DNA of 64,000 nucleotides from Cruorifilaria tuberocauda (taxonomy: Eukaryota > Nematoda > Chromadorea > Rhabditida > Onchocercidae), in contig JABVXU010000141.1 in assembly GCA_013365365.1 (NCBI GenBank), forward strand, positions 1 through 64,000. Reading direction: 5' to 3'. This document shows positions 24,401-37,023 of this stretch, piece by piece; the stretch's first letter is position 1, and each line of letters begins with the position of its first letter. The notes under the pieces are model-generated. The model ran no database searches and was not told where the DNA came from. It saw only the letters and a list, made by a program, of their open reading frames with translations. Position numbers and translations under genes: made by a program.

Positions 24401-26520
24401 TCCTCCCGTAAAATTTACCTAAATTTACTCCACGTAACATGACAGTAAATATTCAAAAAATAGTTAGAAAACTTATTACACGAATTAGTAGCATTTTAAC
24501 TAATTTTTCATATTCGCTATCGTGTTATGTGAGTGAATTCGTGTATAGATTTTATGGGAGGAATTTTAATAGAAATAAATACAAAGTGTTTATCAGATAA
24601 CAAATGTTAATCGTACGGACATGGAATCGTGGTATCGTTTGAAAGTTCAAGAAATCCAAACTCAGTCAGCAAGACAAAACATTGAACAAGGTTATGCCAA
24701 GGAAGAAGTAAAAAGATTGCGTATACAACTTGCTGATCTTCGCGGCAAACTAACTGATTTAGAAGGACGAGTAAGTATTTAATTTAGAAATTAACAAGTA
24801 ATATATAACAAGCATAATTCACGATCGTACACTTTGTCATATCAAAACAAACTTATCGTTATAATTGTTTTGATAAATTTTAGCATTAATGACTATTCAC
24901 AAATGTGTAAGTGTATAGTATATTATTCAAAATAGATGAATTAATTCCAGAACTCTTTGCTTGAAAAACAGATTCAAGAGTTAAACTATCAGCTAGAAGA
25001 TGATCAACGCTCATATGAAGCAGCATTGAATGATCGTGATGCGCAAATTAGAAAGATGCGAGAAGAATGTCAAGCTTTGATGGTCGAACTTCAAATGCTC
25101 CTTGATACGAAGCAGGTCAATCCGTCAACAATTATCTTACAATTAAGAGATTCTGATAAATAACTTTATCGACTATATTCTCTAATACTTTATTTAGCTT
25201 CTTTTAATATACAATAATTTGTATTGTAAAACAGAATTTTTTCAAAGAGAAAACTGATTAGACAATAAATATTATCTACATAACATTCACATTATAAAAT
25301 TAAACTTGGAAAAACATATTTAGTAATTTCTAATTTATTTTGCAGACATTAGATGCTGAAATAGCAATTTATCGGAAGATGCTAGAAGGTGAGGAGAATC
25401 GTGCCGGACTGCGTCAATTGGTAGAGCAGGTTGTACGTACCCATGAGTTAACCCATCGAGAAGATAACGGTAACCGATTATCAATTATCACTTTTTCAGG
25501 CTATTAATAGAAAAAATTGCCAAAACACATTGAAAAGCATTCCAGAACAGCAAGAAAAACTTATGCACTACTCAATGAAAGAAGTTTAGAAAAATCCTTG
25601 ATATGATTCATTTTTTCTATTGTCTCCCAAAAAAAGTGATTATTTGCAATTAATTATATTCTTTTTTTGATATCTGAAGAATTAATTGATTTCTTTACAT
25701 ATCGATTTTCAATAATTTTATTCATTTGATTTCACGAATCGGATTCGGAAATCGAAAATAACTTACAGACACGATGAGAATTATGAAAGGTGAAGCCGCA
25801 TCACGTACATCATTCCAACGATCTGCTAAAGGAAATGTTTCCATTCAGGTTTTTTTGTCATTTTTTCTTATACTTCAAAAATTAATCAAGTAAGAGACGT
25901 CTAAATGGTAAGCAGAGTAGCAAAAATTTCTATCGCAAACAAAGGCAAAAAAGAAAATGTCATTAATTTTAGACATTTGCAGGAAACATCCGCTGATGGA
26001 ACCTTTATTATTATTCAAAATACACACCGCGCTAAGGAAGAATTAATTGGTGAATGGAAATTAAAGAGAAAAATTGATGGGAAGAAGGAAATCATATATA
26101 CATTTCCCCAAAATTTCATTCTTAAACCTGGAAAAAGTGTCAAGGTTTTTCATGTTTTAAAATTTCAGTATTTTTTCCGCTATCTGATACAATTCTTCAA
26201 CTGCAAAGAAAAATTATCCAAATTAAAAAGATATTCTCGTTTAGCCAAATCTCTTAATTTACAACATATTCAAGAAAAACAAAAACAACAATTCCAATTC
26301 ATCTAATGTTAAAGAATAAAAAAATGGGAAATTTGAAAATTTTTCGTTTTTTCTTTGATTATAGGTTGTAGCTCGTGGACATGGCATATCTTCGCCCCCC
26401 GAACAGCTCATCTTCGATGGAGAAGATTCATTTGGGTACGGTTCGAATGTTCATACCATTCTCTACAGTCGTGATGGTGAGGAACGAGCTACTCATATTC
26501 AACGTTCAAGCCAAGCTTAA
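21490..26520 (+). CDS. Nematode cytoplasmic intermediate filament protein, 12 exons
   Basis: Exons: 21490-21553, 21854-22041, 22791-22904, 23086-23183, 23448-23634, 24071-24280, 24597-24770, 24951-25115, 25346-25469, 25769-25848, 25983-26144 and 26365-26520; phases agree, 573 aa. After a short head (about 70 residues) comes the helix-initiation motif ([20 protein letters not shown], then [11 protein letters not shown]), a long heptad coiled-coil rod, and the helix-termination motif ([18 protein letters not shown]). The tail, about residues 455-573, is a lamin-like globular domain ([38 protein letters not shown]). A lamin-type tail and long rod are typical of invertebrate cytoplasmic IFs, which give mechanical strength to epidermis, muscle attachments and gut. 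No CaaX box or nuclear import motif was noticed, arguing against nuclear lamin. I cannot choose among the IFA, IFB and IFC groups. Confidence 0.93.
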
Positions 26521-26579
26521 CAATATACTTGCAATAATTGCATCACAAACTGGCATTAAATGAAACATTCTTTTAACTA

Positions 26580-26585
26580 AATAAA
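26580..26585 (+). terminator. Poly(A) signal of intermediate filament gene
   Basis: AATAAA 60 bases beyond the intermediate filament stop codon. Spacing is normal for nematode 3'UTRs. Confidence 0.6.
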
Positions 26586-27943
26586 ATGAAATGATGCTAT
26601 TTTTGAAAAAATGTATTGAATGCAAATAAGATAGTATTTTATCATTCCAACAATAATTCATGCGAAGAAATTAAATCACAGCGAAAGCAGATGAAGCTTA
26701 AAAAGTCTTCGAAATTTCAGTTTCCGAAAATTTTCTAGAAAGTACTCAAATTAGCAACATGAATTCTTGTTTATATTATAGCTCTGATAATTTGATGCAA
26801 CTCTCAATTATAACAATTCTTTCAATATTATTCCGTAATGAATTCTTTCTCTAAATAAATCTATTCAGTGTCTGAAATCAGTAGTTCCATATCTTGTATG
26901 GACTATTGCCATGAAATCTTCTGGTAACTTATGTTGGCCTGGCTGTCTAGGCTGACAAAGCTCCTGGATTACCGAATATCAGAATGAGGGATCGCTATAG
27001 TTATCAATTCATATTCAACCCTATAAGTATGAACTAATAACATAACAGAGAATAAAACAGTAAGTTTATTTGTTACTGACACAACTACAAGGGATCAATA
27101 CATAAAATATCTTCACCAAGTAAATTTTCCCTATCTAGCATAACTTAGACTAGGGAAAAGTTTGATTATATTCAGTTTTCTCAGGCATCTTAGTTTACCG
27201 TGTCTCCAACAAATTATACTATTACCCTATTATTTTCATCAAAAAACTTAAAAAATAGCTATTCCAGAAAGACAAAATAAACAGTCATCATCTTCTATTC
27301 ACAGATACCGAAAGGTTAAATACAGATTTCTAAAATAGAAAAGGAATTGAAAATCTGCCAGTGATTTCTATGCTACTACTTATAAATTAGCAAATATCAG
27401 CAGATTTTTGATTCATAAATCGATTTCTCCATTAAATATATGCGGAAAGTCAAAAAGGCAGTCGATGAACTGAGACTCACCAAATCAAAAAGATTTCAGG
27501 TTCTCCATTAATTAAGAGAACGGGCCTCCACCTGAGATTAAATCATTGCATTTATTTTTGATATATTTCGGACGAAAAGTAAATCACGGATTCAGGCAAA
27601 TCTGGTACTACGGTTTCTTACTCTTGCAGTAGTAGGCTACAGTACGCGATTGGGTGTAAAGTAGTGGGTTGTAGTGTTGGGTTACGGTACCGGATGTAGC
27701 TGTATCGGGCTATGGTAATTCTGTCGTTGGCAGTGACGCTTTGTGTGTTTATAAATAGTACAGATCATGATATTTTCCGGATCCTTAATCTCAAGTACTT
27801 TTGGACTACAAAAAAATCAGTCTATGTGGCACCGTAAAATCACTTTACCAATTTTAAAACCGTGTTTCTATGGTAACAGGTAGACTGAGGTTTCTGTGTC
27901 TGTCTGTTTGTGCATTCCCTTCTAAGTTTTCTGTAAGTTCAAA
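26586..27943. other. Intergenic region, IF gene to exos-7
   Basis: About 1.36 kb without a supportable exon. The part at about 27600-27745 is less AT-rich and contains repeated GTAGTRGG / GGGTTGTAGTG / GGGTTACGG words. A patch with TCTGTCTGTTTGTG lies at about 27896-27913. The region should hold the exos-7 promoter. Confidence 0.55.
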
Positions 27944-27953
27944 ATTAATTTAG
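27944..27953 (+). promoter_or_regulatory. Probable SL trans-splice acceptor of exos-7
   Basis: TTAATTTAG ends only three bases before the exos-7 ATG, leaving essentially no 5'UTR. That layout is characteristic of nematode spliced-leader addition, an inference here. Confidence 0.6.
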
Positions 27954-27956
27954 AAA

Positions 27957-30574
27957 ATGGAAGTTCAGTTAAGTGAAGCGGAAAAGGTATTCATAATACA
28001 TGGAGCACAGGAAGGTTTGCGAGCCGATGGACGTAGGTAAGTATGTTGTAATCGATTTCTTGAAAAAATTGTGGTTTTACAGCACATTTGTCTTCAAATA
28101 TCCTTTATCTTAGAAGAAACTAGTACTCGTATTTTAGTTGAATTACTTGAGGAAATTCTGGGTTAGCCCTCACTCCAAGTTTGCATATAAAAATCTTAAT
28201 AGGTTCATTACGGTTTAATCAAGGTTAATCAAGGCAATTTTTTTCCATCTTCAACGTTGCTTTTGTTTTAGTCCATTCGATTACCGCCCTGTAATTGTTC
28301 AAACTGGAGTTTTGGCGACGACAAATGGTTCGGCACGTGTCCGGATAGGTTCAACAGATTTATTAATTGGTGTTAAAGCTGAGCTTATCAATGTGGAAAG
28401 TATTGCTTTTTATCGGAATCGGCTAAATTTCTTTGTTGATTGCTCGGCAAACGCCACTCCACTTTTTGCTGGTATATTAAGGAAATACGCCTTTCATTAT
28501 CAGTTTTAAACTCTAGAGTCGTGATATTTCTGATATGATGCAAAAATATACAGATATTTAGGAACATGCAAGGAAATTTAAGTTAGATTTAAGATTTTTT
28601 ATATTCTAGATTTGCAGATGATTTCTTGTCACATTATTGCGAAATTTAAAAAGGACTCGTGAATTTCGATGTCGAGTGCAAGATCTGTGATCTCTAAAGA
28701 TTTTTCTTTTCAAATTGGTTGGTGAAATTTTTAATAATTTCAGGTCGTGGTGGTGAAGAATTCGCCGATGAATTGAGTTCAGCATTGGATGCTGCCTATG
28801 ACAACAATTATGTACTTCCAGACTTGAAAAAGTATTTAAAAAAAAATTATGTGGATGATAATGATTAATGGATGTAATTCGAACGTCGCTTTCATAAAAT
28901 TTTGGGTTTCCGACTTACGTTTTTAGCACTGATTTATTTTTATAGATTGATTTTATCTCCAACGCATGCGTGGAAACTGTTTGTGGATATCGTTCTTTTG
29001 CAATGTGACGGTAATGTTATCGATGCAGCAGGTTTAGGGGTTAGTGGAGCTTTTTCTTTTTTTGCAGAATACTTATTTATTTAAAGAAAGTATGAGGGAT
29101 TAATGGTTGGAAGTTGGAATATTAAAGGATCATTTCATTTTCCTTTACTTTATCTATTAGTAGTTTCAGGTTAAGGCTGCATTAAAAGATACAGAAATTA
29201 GTCAAGTTATAGTCAGACCAGCCGATGAAGGAAAGCATACAATTGATTTGCCGGATGACAACACCGTTTGGAAATTAGATATATCAAGGTATACGCTGCG
29301 TAGTTTCTTTTTTCTTAAATTTGTTTAGGTGAAACGAATTTCTCCATCTCAATGGGATAAATTATGATGCTATTTATACGTTTTAATAAGTTTTCTTCAA
29401 TGACGCTTCAATTCGACTGAATTCGATTTCTTTCATATTTTGTTCTCATGATAAACATTTCTTAAATCAGATTCACAGGAATAAATTTTGGTAGAATAAA
29501 TCTGTTTTACCTTCCTCCCTCCCCACTCTCTCTCTACCAGCAGAACGGTGCTTAATTTCATGCTATGGTATCCCTGAGCAACATTGTAGTCACATTATTT
29601 CTTAATCAAACCTTGATTTATAGAGTTTTATTATTTGTTGCAGAGTCCCTTTGTTTGTTAGTGTAAATAGACTTGGAAGTGCTAAAATTGTTGATAATTC
29701 ATTGGCAGAAGAAGCATGTACTCGTACATCCGTTTGGATCGCTGCTGCCCCACAATTTGTTTGCAACACCGAGCACACAGTATATTTTTCATTTTTTTCG
29801 TGTACAAAATAAGTTGGCTTCTAAGTGATATCTTAAATGTTTCTAAGGATATCTTAATTTTTTACAAGATACAGAATACGGTGAATTTGATATTAATAGT
29901 TCCATTTTAAGCTAGTTTCTTTCGATACATTATAAGAAGAAATATGAAGAAACCACAGATAAAGAGAACGTGAAGGTGTTGGATAAAGGATGTTTTTTAG
30001 GAAAACAATCAATCTCCGGCAAAGTGTGATGGTTGCATAATTACATTTATGAGGCAGTGTGGTGGTGGTACGCTTGAAATGGATTCACTTGGTTAGTTTT
30101 TTCTCCGATCTTTTTTTTTTACATCTTGCAAGCATTTGCAACATTCTTTTAAAGAAATTTTTCGTTTATTATTATGGTACACATTTTCCTCTTTATGTAA
30201 CTATTTTATTTTTAAATCTCTTTAAATTGCTGCTATAAAATTAAAGACATTTTTCGTCGCTAAGGAATTCAACATACATTCGCAATATACTGATTTTAAT
30301 TTATGAAGTGTTTATAACCACCATAATTCGATTAGTTAATTTCTTGAACTTCAACTTTAAGTTTAACTTTCGAATCAAGAAAAGTTTCAAGAAAATATAG
30401 CATTTACGTTCAAATGTAGCTATTAACTTCCATACATGTACACTTTGTACAGTTTTAGAAGAAATGATCAATATTGGTTTGAAAACTGTACGCCAACTGC
30501 ATGAGGCACTTGATCGGAGATTAATGGATGAAAACCGGATAGTAGAAAGACCTTTATCAACATTCTTACAATGA
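27957..30574 (+). CDS. exos-7: Exosome complex component RRP42 (EXOSC7), 8 exons
   Basis: Exons: 27957-28036, 28272-28471, 28744-28831, 28946-29039, 29170-29288, 29644-29779, 30001-30091 and 30453-30574; phases agree, 309 aa against about 291 in human. Recognised segments: LSEAEKVFIIHGAQEGLRAD at the N-terminus, then a Gly-Ser-Ala-Arg-Val strand with DLLIGVKAE, FFVDCSANATPLFAGRGG, SPTHAWKLFVDIVLLQCDGN, and a second-lobe motif VDNSLAEEACTRTSV. This is an RNase PH-fold protein. In animals and yeast RRP42 is one of six catalytically dead subunits forming the ring of the RNA exosome, through which RNA is threaded to DIS3/RRP44 for 3'-5' decay in nucleus and cytoplasm. The start sits three bases after an SL-type acceptor. 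The stop overlaps a poly(A) signal. The gene converges on lpd-3, about 0.7 kb away. Confidence 0.93.
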
Positions 30575-30579
30575 ATAAA
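30574..30579 (+). terminator. Poly(A) signal overlapping the exos-7 stop codon
   Basis: The stop codon and signal share a base: TGAATAAA. If used, the 3'UTR is only some 15-30 bases long. No other close AATAAA follows. Confidence 0.5.
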
Positions 30580-31211
30580 ATATTCTTTTTTAATACACTT
30601 ATTTTATCACAATAATTTCGGTGTTTTGCAAAAATTTTGCTATATTTTTGTCAATGTTAAATTATTGTATATCACTTTTTTCGTTGATATCAAAAATCTA
30701 ATTTTTGTTGGCAGGATAATTATATGGAATTTTAATCATATTTGAATATTAGGAATTTCAAATAAGGAAGTAAAACTTAATTTGTTTTACTTGAAATTTT
30801 TTATTTTGCCATCATTAGATGAGCTTTATGAATACTAAATTTTGATAGTTTCTATTTAGTACTATTCAATACTAATTTCTAGTCAATATGTCATTTTCTA
30901 TTTTATACCTCTTTTATGCCTTTTGATTTCAGCATCGAAATTTCAAATACAGGCACTTTTTTTTGGTGCAGCTAAATTTCGAGAATAATCCATTGTTGTT
31001 TTTTCCAAAAACTTAATTACAATTTTCAAGAACCGTTTTTCTAAGGATTAAACATAGCGATTGTGGCTATGTAGACTACCAATTTTTGTTACCCATACAC
31101 AGTACTAGCCTTCTTTTGCATACCCCTTTGAAATTTTTATTTGAAAACCGATATAGGATTTTTCTGGATTTTATCAAGTTTTCTTGTTTTGCATTACTTC
31201 ATTTTGTTTTA
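30580..31211. other. Convergent intergenic gap, exos-7 / lpd-3
   Basis: AT-rich sequence between two genes facing tail to tail. I see no exon here. Confidence 0.6.
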
Positions 31212-31217
31212 TTTATT
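31212..31217 (-). terminator. Poly(A) signal of lpd-3
   Basis: Minus-strand AATAAA about 66 bases past the lpd-3 stop codon, with an overlapping second copy at 31208-31213. Confidence 0.5.
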
Positions 31218-31282
31218 GGGAAAAAACGGAAATTAAGAATAAATATTAAGTCATATCTTCATACGCCTGCACTGTTTCCCGC

Positions 31283-34200
31283 TTAAAGATTACCGGACGC
31301 TTGATAATTTTTTACTGAAGCTTCTTTCGCAATTTTTACGATAAATGAAAGAGCTTCTGATGCAAACATATCGCAATGATCCAGTATATGCCTCTGCACA
31401 ACTTTGGGTATAGTATTTCGATGATCGAATATCTCAAATACGAACAATTTCTTCTCTACATTTTTTGATCCGGTTATTCTTTTGCTAATTCCATCTTTAA
31501 TTCTCTTTTAATTTTATGACATTTGTTTATTCTATCCTCTAGCGAATCATATTGATCACTAGTTATTTAAATACTGGCTTGTTATTCCTCCTCTACTCTT
31601 AGTATAGTTGGGAAGTTTTAATTTTAAGGTAGGGAAGGATCCTTAATGTAATATTCATTACGATGAATAAGAGATTTTTCGCTTTAATTCCTGCATAAAG
31701 ACTAATGAAATGTTTTGACTAAAATGGTTCAAATGGATTCTAATGTCTTAATTATTTATTGTATTATATTAGACAATTAGATTCTGACATTTTGAATGAT
31801 CTTTTTATCTTGTCCTACATATTAATATTTCATCTAAGATTATATTAAATTCTTCCTTATTTAAATCACTTTATTTAATAATCACTATATTTAATAATCA
31901 CTTTAACTTCCAAGACTTACTTGTAACATGCGCAGAATCTCGTCAATAACTGGGGGATCCCACTTCACCTTATCGATAAATCGTATTTTTGGATCCACTT
32001 TCCATTTTTTGCAAAAATACTGTCTTTGATCAGTTTTTCCAATCTCACTTTTTTGTGCTTTCTCCTCCACGAATGATTTTCCTACTGCCTTTTCAACTTC
32101 TTTATCCTAAACACACTAAATATGAGATGTGTCAATCTTAAATTTTCTGGAATTTCGAGTAATTTCCGGTCATCTTTACATGGCAGTATAAAAAAAGACA
32201 GTTTTGGTAGAAGAAAAAAATTATAGCAATTGAAAATCTAATGAAAACTTGTTCAATAAGATAGAATCGAAGTAATTCCGGAAGAAAGTTGATTTGCGTT
32301 GTAAGATCGGTCTGAACACCAAGTGCATGATGGAAGTTACACATGACACTGCACACCACCTGAATAAAATACCGGTATTTTGTATCAGATTTCCAACGAT
32401 ATTAGTTTTGTTAAAAAGTGAAAAAAGAAATGAGATAATGAGGATGAGAGTGAAAAATAGTCCTATTTGTTGATGATGTTCCTCATTACATGCATTTTTT
32501 GGAATTGCATCTGACAACTAATCAAGTTCCAGTGTTTCTATTATATATCGTATTTACTCTCCAAACAAGTGGAACAGTTGGAATATATATCGAATGGGTA
32601 CGCAATTCTGATGAGCTTGATTACTTCGTATATTCACATTCATATCTACCACTACTGAATTTTGAAATAGAAGAAGAAAATAGACTTCAGATTTAACGTC
32701 TCGCAATTTTTCTGAGTGAATTGGTGCCTTTTGATTGCTTGTAAAAATAGCATCCATTGAGGGCAATCTAAAAAATATAATCAAAAATTACGGAGAAATT
32801 ATTCTCACTTGATTACGGTAATATATATTGATGTGGTGAAATTAACGTAATTCTTCACATGTATCAATGATTCATAATTCACGCTGTATCACATATTCAG
32901 GAACTGAAATTATGAGGTAGCATGAATCATGAATCAATGAAATGATTTTAGGACTTTTCGATGTTAGCATTAGATCGGGAATAAAAAAGGAAAAATCACT
33001 CGAATAACTCGAGCACTGTTGATTGAGGTTTGTTTGAATGATAGTTCAATGAGAAAAGTTGCGTCAACGGTTCATCGATGCATGATGCCAGACATTCCTG
33101 AACTGTTGCATACTTCGGCAAAGTTTGGTCTTTACGACGCTAGAAAAAGAAACCTTTCCTTAGAATAAGACATGTTACATACAATCGCGTAATACTGTGA
33201 TACTGAGTTTAACCTAATATTAATTTTCTTCAAAGACAAATAATTTCAAGTTATTGCATGTGTATATCACTCCATAATCTTAAATCACTGAATTGAAACA
33301 TATTTCTAATTTTTAGTTACTTAGTCAGATGAAAAAATAAGAACTTGAGAAAAAATATATAAACGAAAATACTTAAAATCCTACCAAACACTTGACAGAG
33401 AAAATTTTCATCCATCATAAACTAGGATTTTATAATTAAATCGCTATCTTCTATCATAAAGATAGAAACAAATAATATCAAAAATATGACCAACTTTTAC
33501 AAGTTGAATAAATTATCATAGTTCATTTTTCCACTAAATTTTGATCTTTGTATATAAAATTAGAAACCGAACCTCTACTTTACAAATAGCACTTGTCCAA
33601 TTGCTATTATGAAGTTTATTTTCTTTCATTATACCACTTAATTTGAACAATAATTTTTCGGACAAATCAATGCCAATAGTTTGCTTTTCGTCAAGAAATG
33701 TGTACTGTGCATCATTTGAAAAAACTAATGTTGGCTGATTAAGGTAGAAAAGTGCCCAGCTGGATGAAATATGAGAAATGGAAGAGAATTTGTAAGAAAT
33801 AATGAATATGATTGTTTATTTCTCGGGTTTATTTTGATAATTTTACAAAATAGACCCGTAATATTCGTAATTCTTCTTTTTCTTAATAATAATTGAAATT
33901 GAAATTGCGTTCACATGTGTATCAATAGAATGTACAACATCGATGCCAAAGTTGAACTATAGAAATTACCTAATATTCATGATATTTATCATTCATGCAA
34001 CTGTAACTATGTGCTAATTGTACCGGCAATATGAAGAAATGATATAATGATCGCTGCATTTTGATAAATTCGTTAAAGTAAAAACTATTTGATTAGATTT
34101 TCCATTTTTTGTCTTATTTTGCTCAATTTCCTCAAATCTTGGTTGCACTGATTCGTAATTTGCTTTTTCGCTTAATATAGTTTTACTTATTTCTTCACCT

Positions 34201-37023
34201 TAGGAAATAACTTTCAATTTTCTTCAAACTTTTTTCAACTAAAATTAGATTTATGTTGAAAAAATATCTTAATGCAAATGTAATTAAACAATAATTTTTT
34301 TGTATGGTCATAAATTACAAACCGATTCGCTGTAATTTCACCTTCCATTAGAACCAATGAAGCTTGCTGTCCAACAGAAATAAATCGTCCACTAATAATT
34401 GTCCTTCCATTGCTGGCATTAGGTATCGGAAATGCTTTACTTTTCATTTGCATGTCAGTGACCAAATCAAGAATTGTTGCCCAGTGAAATATTTTTGATA
34501 ACTTTTTCTTACTTTTGATTGTTGATGATGCTGTTCTATTTGTTAGATTAAGTAATGAACGACTATCTTCCATTTGTTCCTAAAAATCATTTCTATTCTT
34601 AAATTTCACCTTTAATTGCACCCTCTTTTCTTTATACTTAGATATTATTTGTAATTAAGAACTCTTTATGGTTGCATTTCTCAGTACTTATTGATAATGA
34701 ACGTTAAAAATCTGAAAAACATTAAAAGTAAATCTTATTGGCGTATAGAACGGAATACAACTTCATTTAAATATATTGCTCATAATTGCTCATTCTTGTC
34801 CTCCTCCCTTTCTCTTAATTTTCTTGTAACTAGAATAAGTTACAAATCTTTACTTAAAATATATCAAGTCTGGTAAAGGGTGAAAAATCTTAAAAGTTTA
34901 TTCAAGAAAGAAATAGATACCTTAAAGAACGCACTAAGCTTTTGGATAATATTATTAATGCTGTTCAATGTAATTTTAGTGATAATAGCTTGTAGTTTAG
35001 AATATTTCAGAATTGTGTTAAGCATTACCACTGCTTCTTTTATCTGCAAATAAGCCAAGCGATTTATGAATATAATAAATTTAATGCTATCAAAAATCCA
35101 GAAATTATTTCATGATATAACAATGTTAGAAAACATAAGATATTTTATATAAATTTATATTGTAGAAGACCTTAATATGCTCAACATGATGTTATGCTAA
35201 AATATGCTATGCTTTTCGTCTCTTTAGATGCGATTTCTTTGAATATTAATACAAAATATTTTCTTTTTTCCATCTGTTCTTTTTCCTCAAGAGATAGTTT
35301 CCCTTATCGCTGATTATTGCATGTATTTCTTGCGATATTCCTCAAGTTTCTCATGATTTTCCACGTCCGTACGATCATTACTGATTTACTATTTACTTAT
35401 ACTATTCTTATACCGGTCAATATATAAGTTGTTACTTAGTTGGAAATAATCAGATTAATTCAGTTCTGCAATGGACAGGTTCCTATAGAAAATTCCATCT
35501 GCAAGATAATTAGTTCCATCATTTAGATTCCTACCAATTCCCAATTGAATTAATAATCGGTTCTTTGAATCAATAAATTAAGGAAAAACATACATCTATT
35601 GGCACTGTATCTTTCATGAACAATGAGTCTTTATAAAATTGATTCGTCTCTGAGACTATCAACTTAATCAACAGCAAATACCAATAATACTAATACCAAT
35701 AATGCCATACTTAATACTAATACCAATCATACTTAGCCAATACCAATCATACTAATCTTTCTCTTTTAATTACATCTTCAAATTGAAGCTTTTCAATATT
35801 TCAAAACTTCAAGGAAAGTGCGATGTAAATTGTGAATGTTATTGTATAGCGGCTAAATTTAAAATTTATAGAATGTTGACAATCGTTGCGTGATCAAATT
35901 GTCACATTTGTTGTTAAACGTTTATAAAGGCCATAACTTTCCCATATTTTTAATGAAATTTTTAGAAAGAAAAGAGAGTAAAATTTTCGAATACAGTTAT
36001 CGTCAGGATTTTCCCTCAGAAATAAATTTAAATTCTTACTTTCGACTTTATAAATATTCGTTTGTTCAAAAAAGTAGTTTCGAGACCTTATAACTCATTC
36101 TTTCTTTGAAGATTTTCATACCTTTCCACTCTGGTCGTTATACAATTTCCACTCATCATAAAGTAGGAGAGATGGCTGATCAAATAATATAATAATAACT
36201 ACACGACCCATCCATATTATTCGTATTTCCAATTTGGTCAAATTTATTTTCGATGAAAAGGTTGTCGGTTTCTGAAGAACAACTGATGATTTTTCAGGCA
36301 AACTTCCCTTCTTTCAATCTACTTCAATAATTCACGAAGTCGAAAAGTCATTGGATAGGTGATTAAATGAAAACAAACATTGCAAAGTGATATCCAGCTA
36401 AAATCAAATGCAGGATTGGAGAGTCGTAATGAACCGGAAATGGCACCACCCTTCGCTTCTTGTTCCAGAAATGATACAGCAAAAGACGCATTTAATCGTC
36501 GTTCCACCAGTGGTTGAAGCTATAAATAAAAAAGAAAAGGATGAAAATTAATTTGGAATTTTCGTCATTCTCCTGGATATAATAAAATTAAAAAATATAT
36601 TACAATAGCGGTTGCTCTACGATTCGAAACAAACTAGTTTCACACTTCTACTGAAAATAAAACCTTTCAAGGTTAATTCCAGTTAAAACAAAGAAAAAAT
36701 CAATAAACTAATGCTGCTACTTTGTAATGCCACTTAAAGAAAGAAGAAAATATTTCTTTATGGACAATGCGTTTTTATCGAACAAATCGATAATGCTTAA
36801 ATTATGAAAAAAATTTGGAAACAATATATTTCTTCTAAAGAGTTTATCAATTACATATAATAAACTAACCCAAAATATAGTTTTTACAGAAATTTTTTTA
36901 GCTGTCCAGATTGTATCACCCATTGCACTGGACATTTGAATTTTTGCTTTGAAAGCTTCCCAGTAAATATTAATTGATGCTTCAACCGTTAATTTATTCA
37001 TAGTTTTGCTCGTTCGTTTTGAA
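31283..37023 (-). CDS. lpd-3: lpd-3 exons 57-67 of window (C-terminal FSA_C region)
   Basis: Coding order: 36870-37023, 36323-36519, 36122-36302, 34921-35043, 34323-34579, 33573-33759, 33000-33139, 32698-32767, 32249-32359, 31921-32106 and 31283-31432. Landmarks: MSSAMGDTIWTAK, EAKGGAISGSLRL (compare AKGGTVGGTIEL), LEIRIIWMGR...YDEWK, LQAIITKITLNSINNIIQK, and the end WDPPVIDEILRMLQ then IFDHRNTIPKVVQRHIL, aligned with LxKLGFHHARTTIPKWLQRG. The last exon ends at a TAA at 31283-31285. Exon 64 is ended early at a GTTAAA donor so that the next strand (VVCSVMCNFHHALGVQTDL) stays in frame. Confidence 0.8.

Noticed and set aside
21490..26520. Nuclear lamin as identity of the filament gene
   Set aside because: The head is short, and no nuclear localisation signal after the rod or C-terminal CaaX was seen; a cytoplasmic nematode IF fits better.
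27654..27678. Sequence resembling the let-7 microRNA
   Set aside because: The seed differs (TAAAGTAG rather than TGAGGTAG) and I see no complementary arm for a precursor hairpin.
29567..29588. TCCCTGAG match to the lin-4/miR-125 seed in an exos-7 intron
   Set aside because: Only the 8-base seed matches and there is no opposing arm to fold a precursor.
32554..32697. Open continuation of lpd-3 exon 64 toward the left
   Set aside because: Ending the exon at the GTTAAA donor (32697) gives correct phase into the next conserved strand, whereas reading on would break frame.
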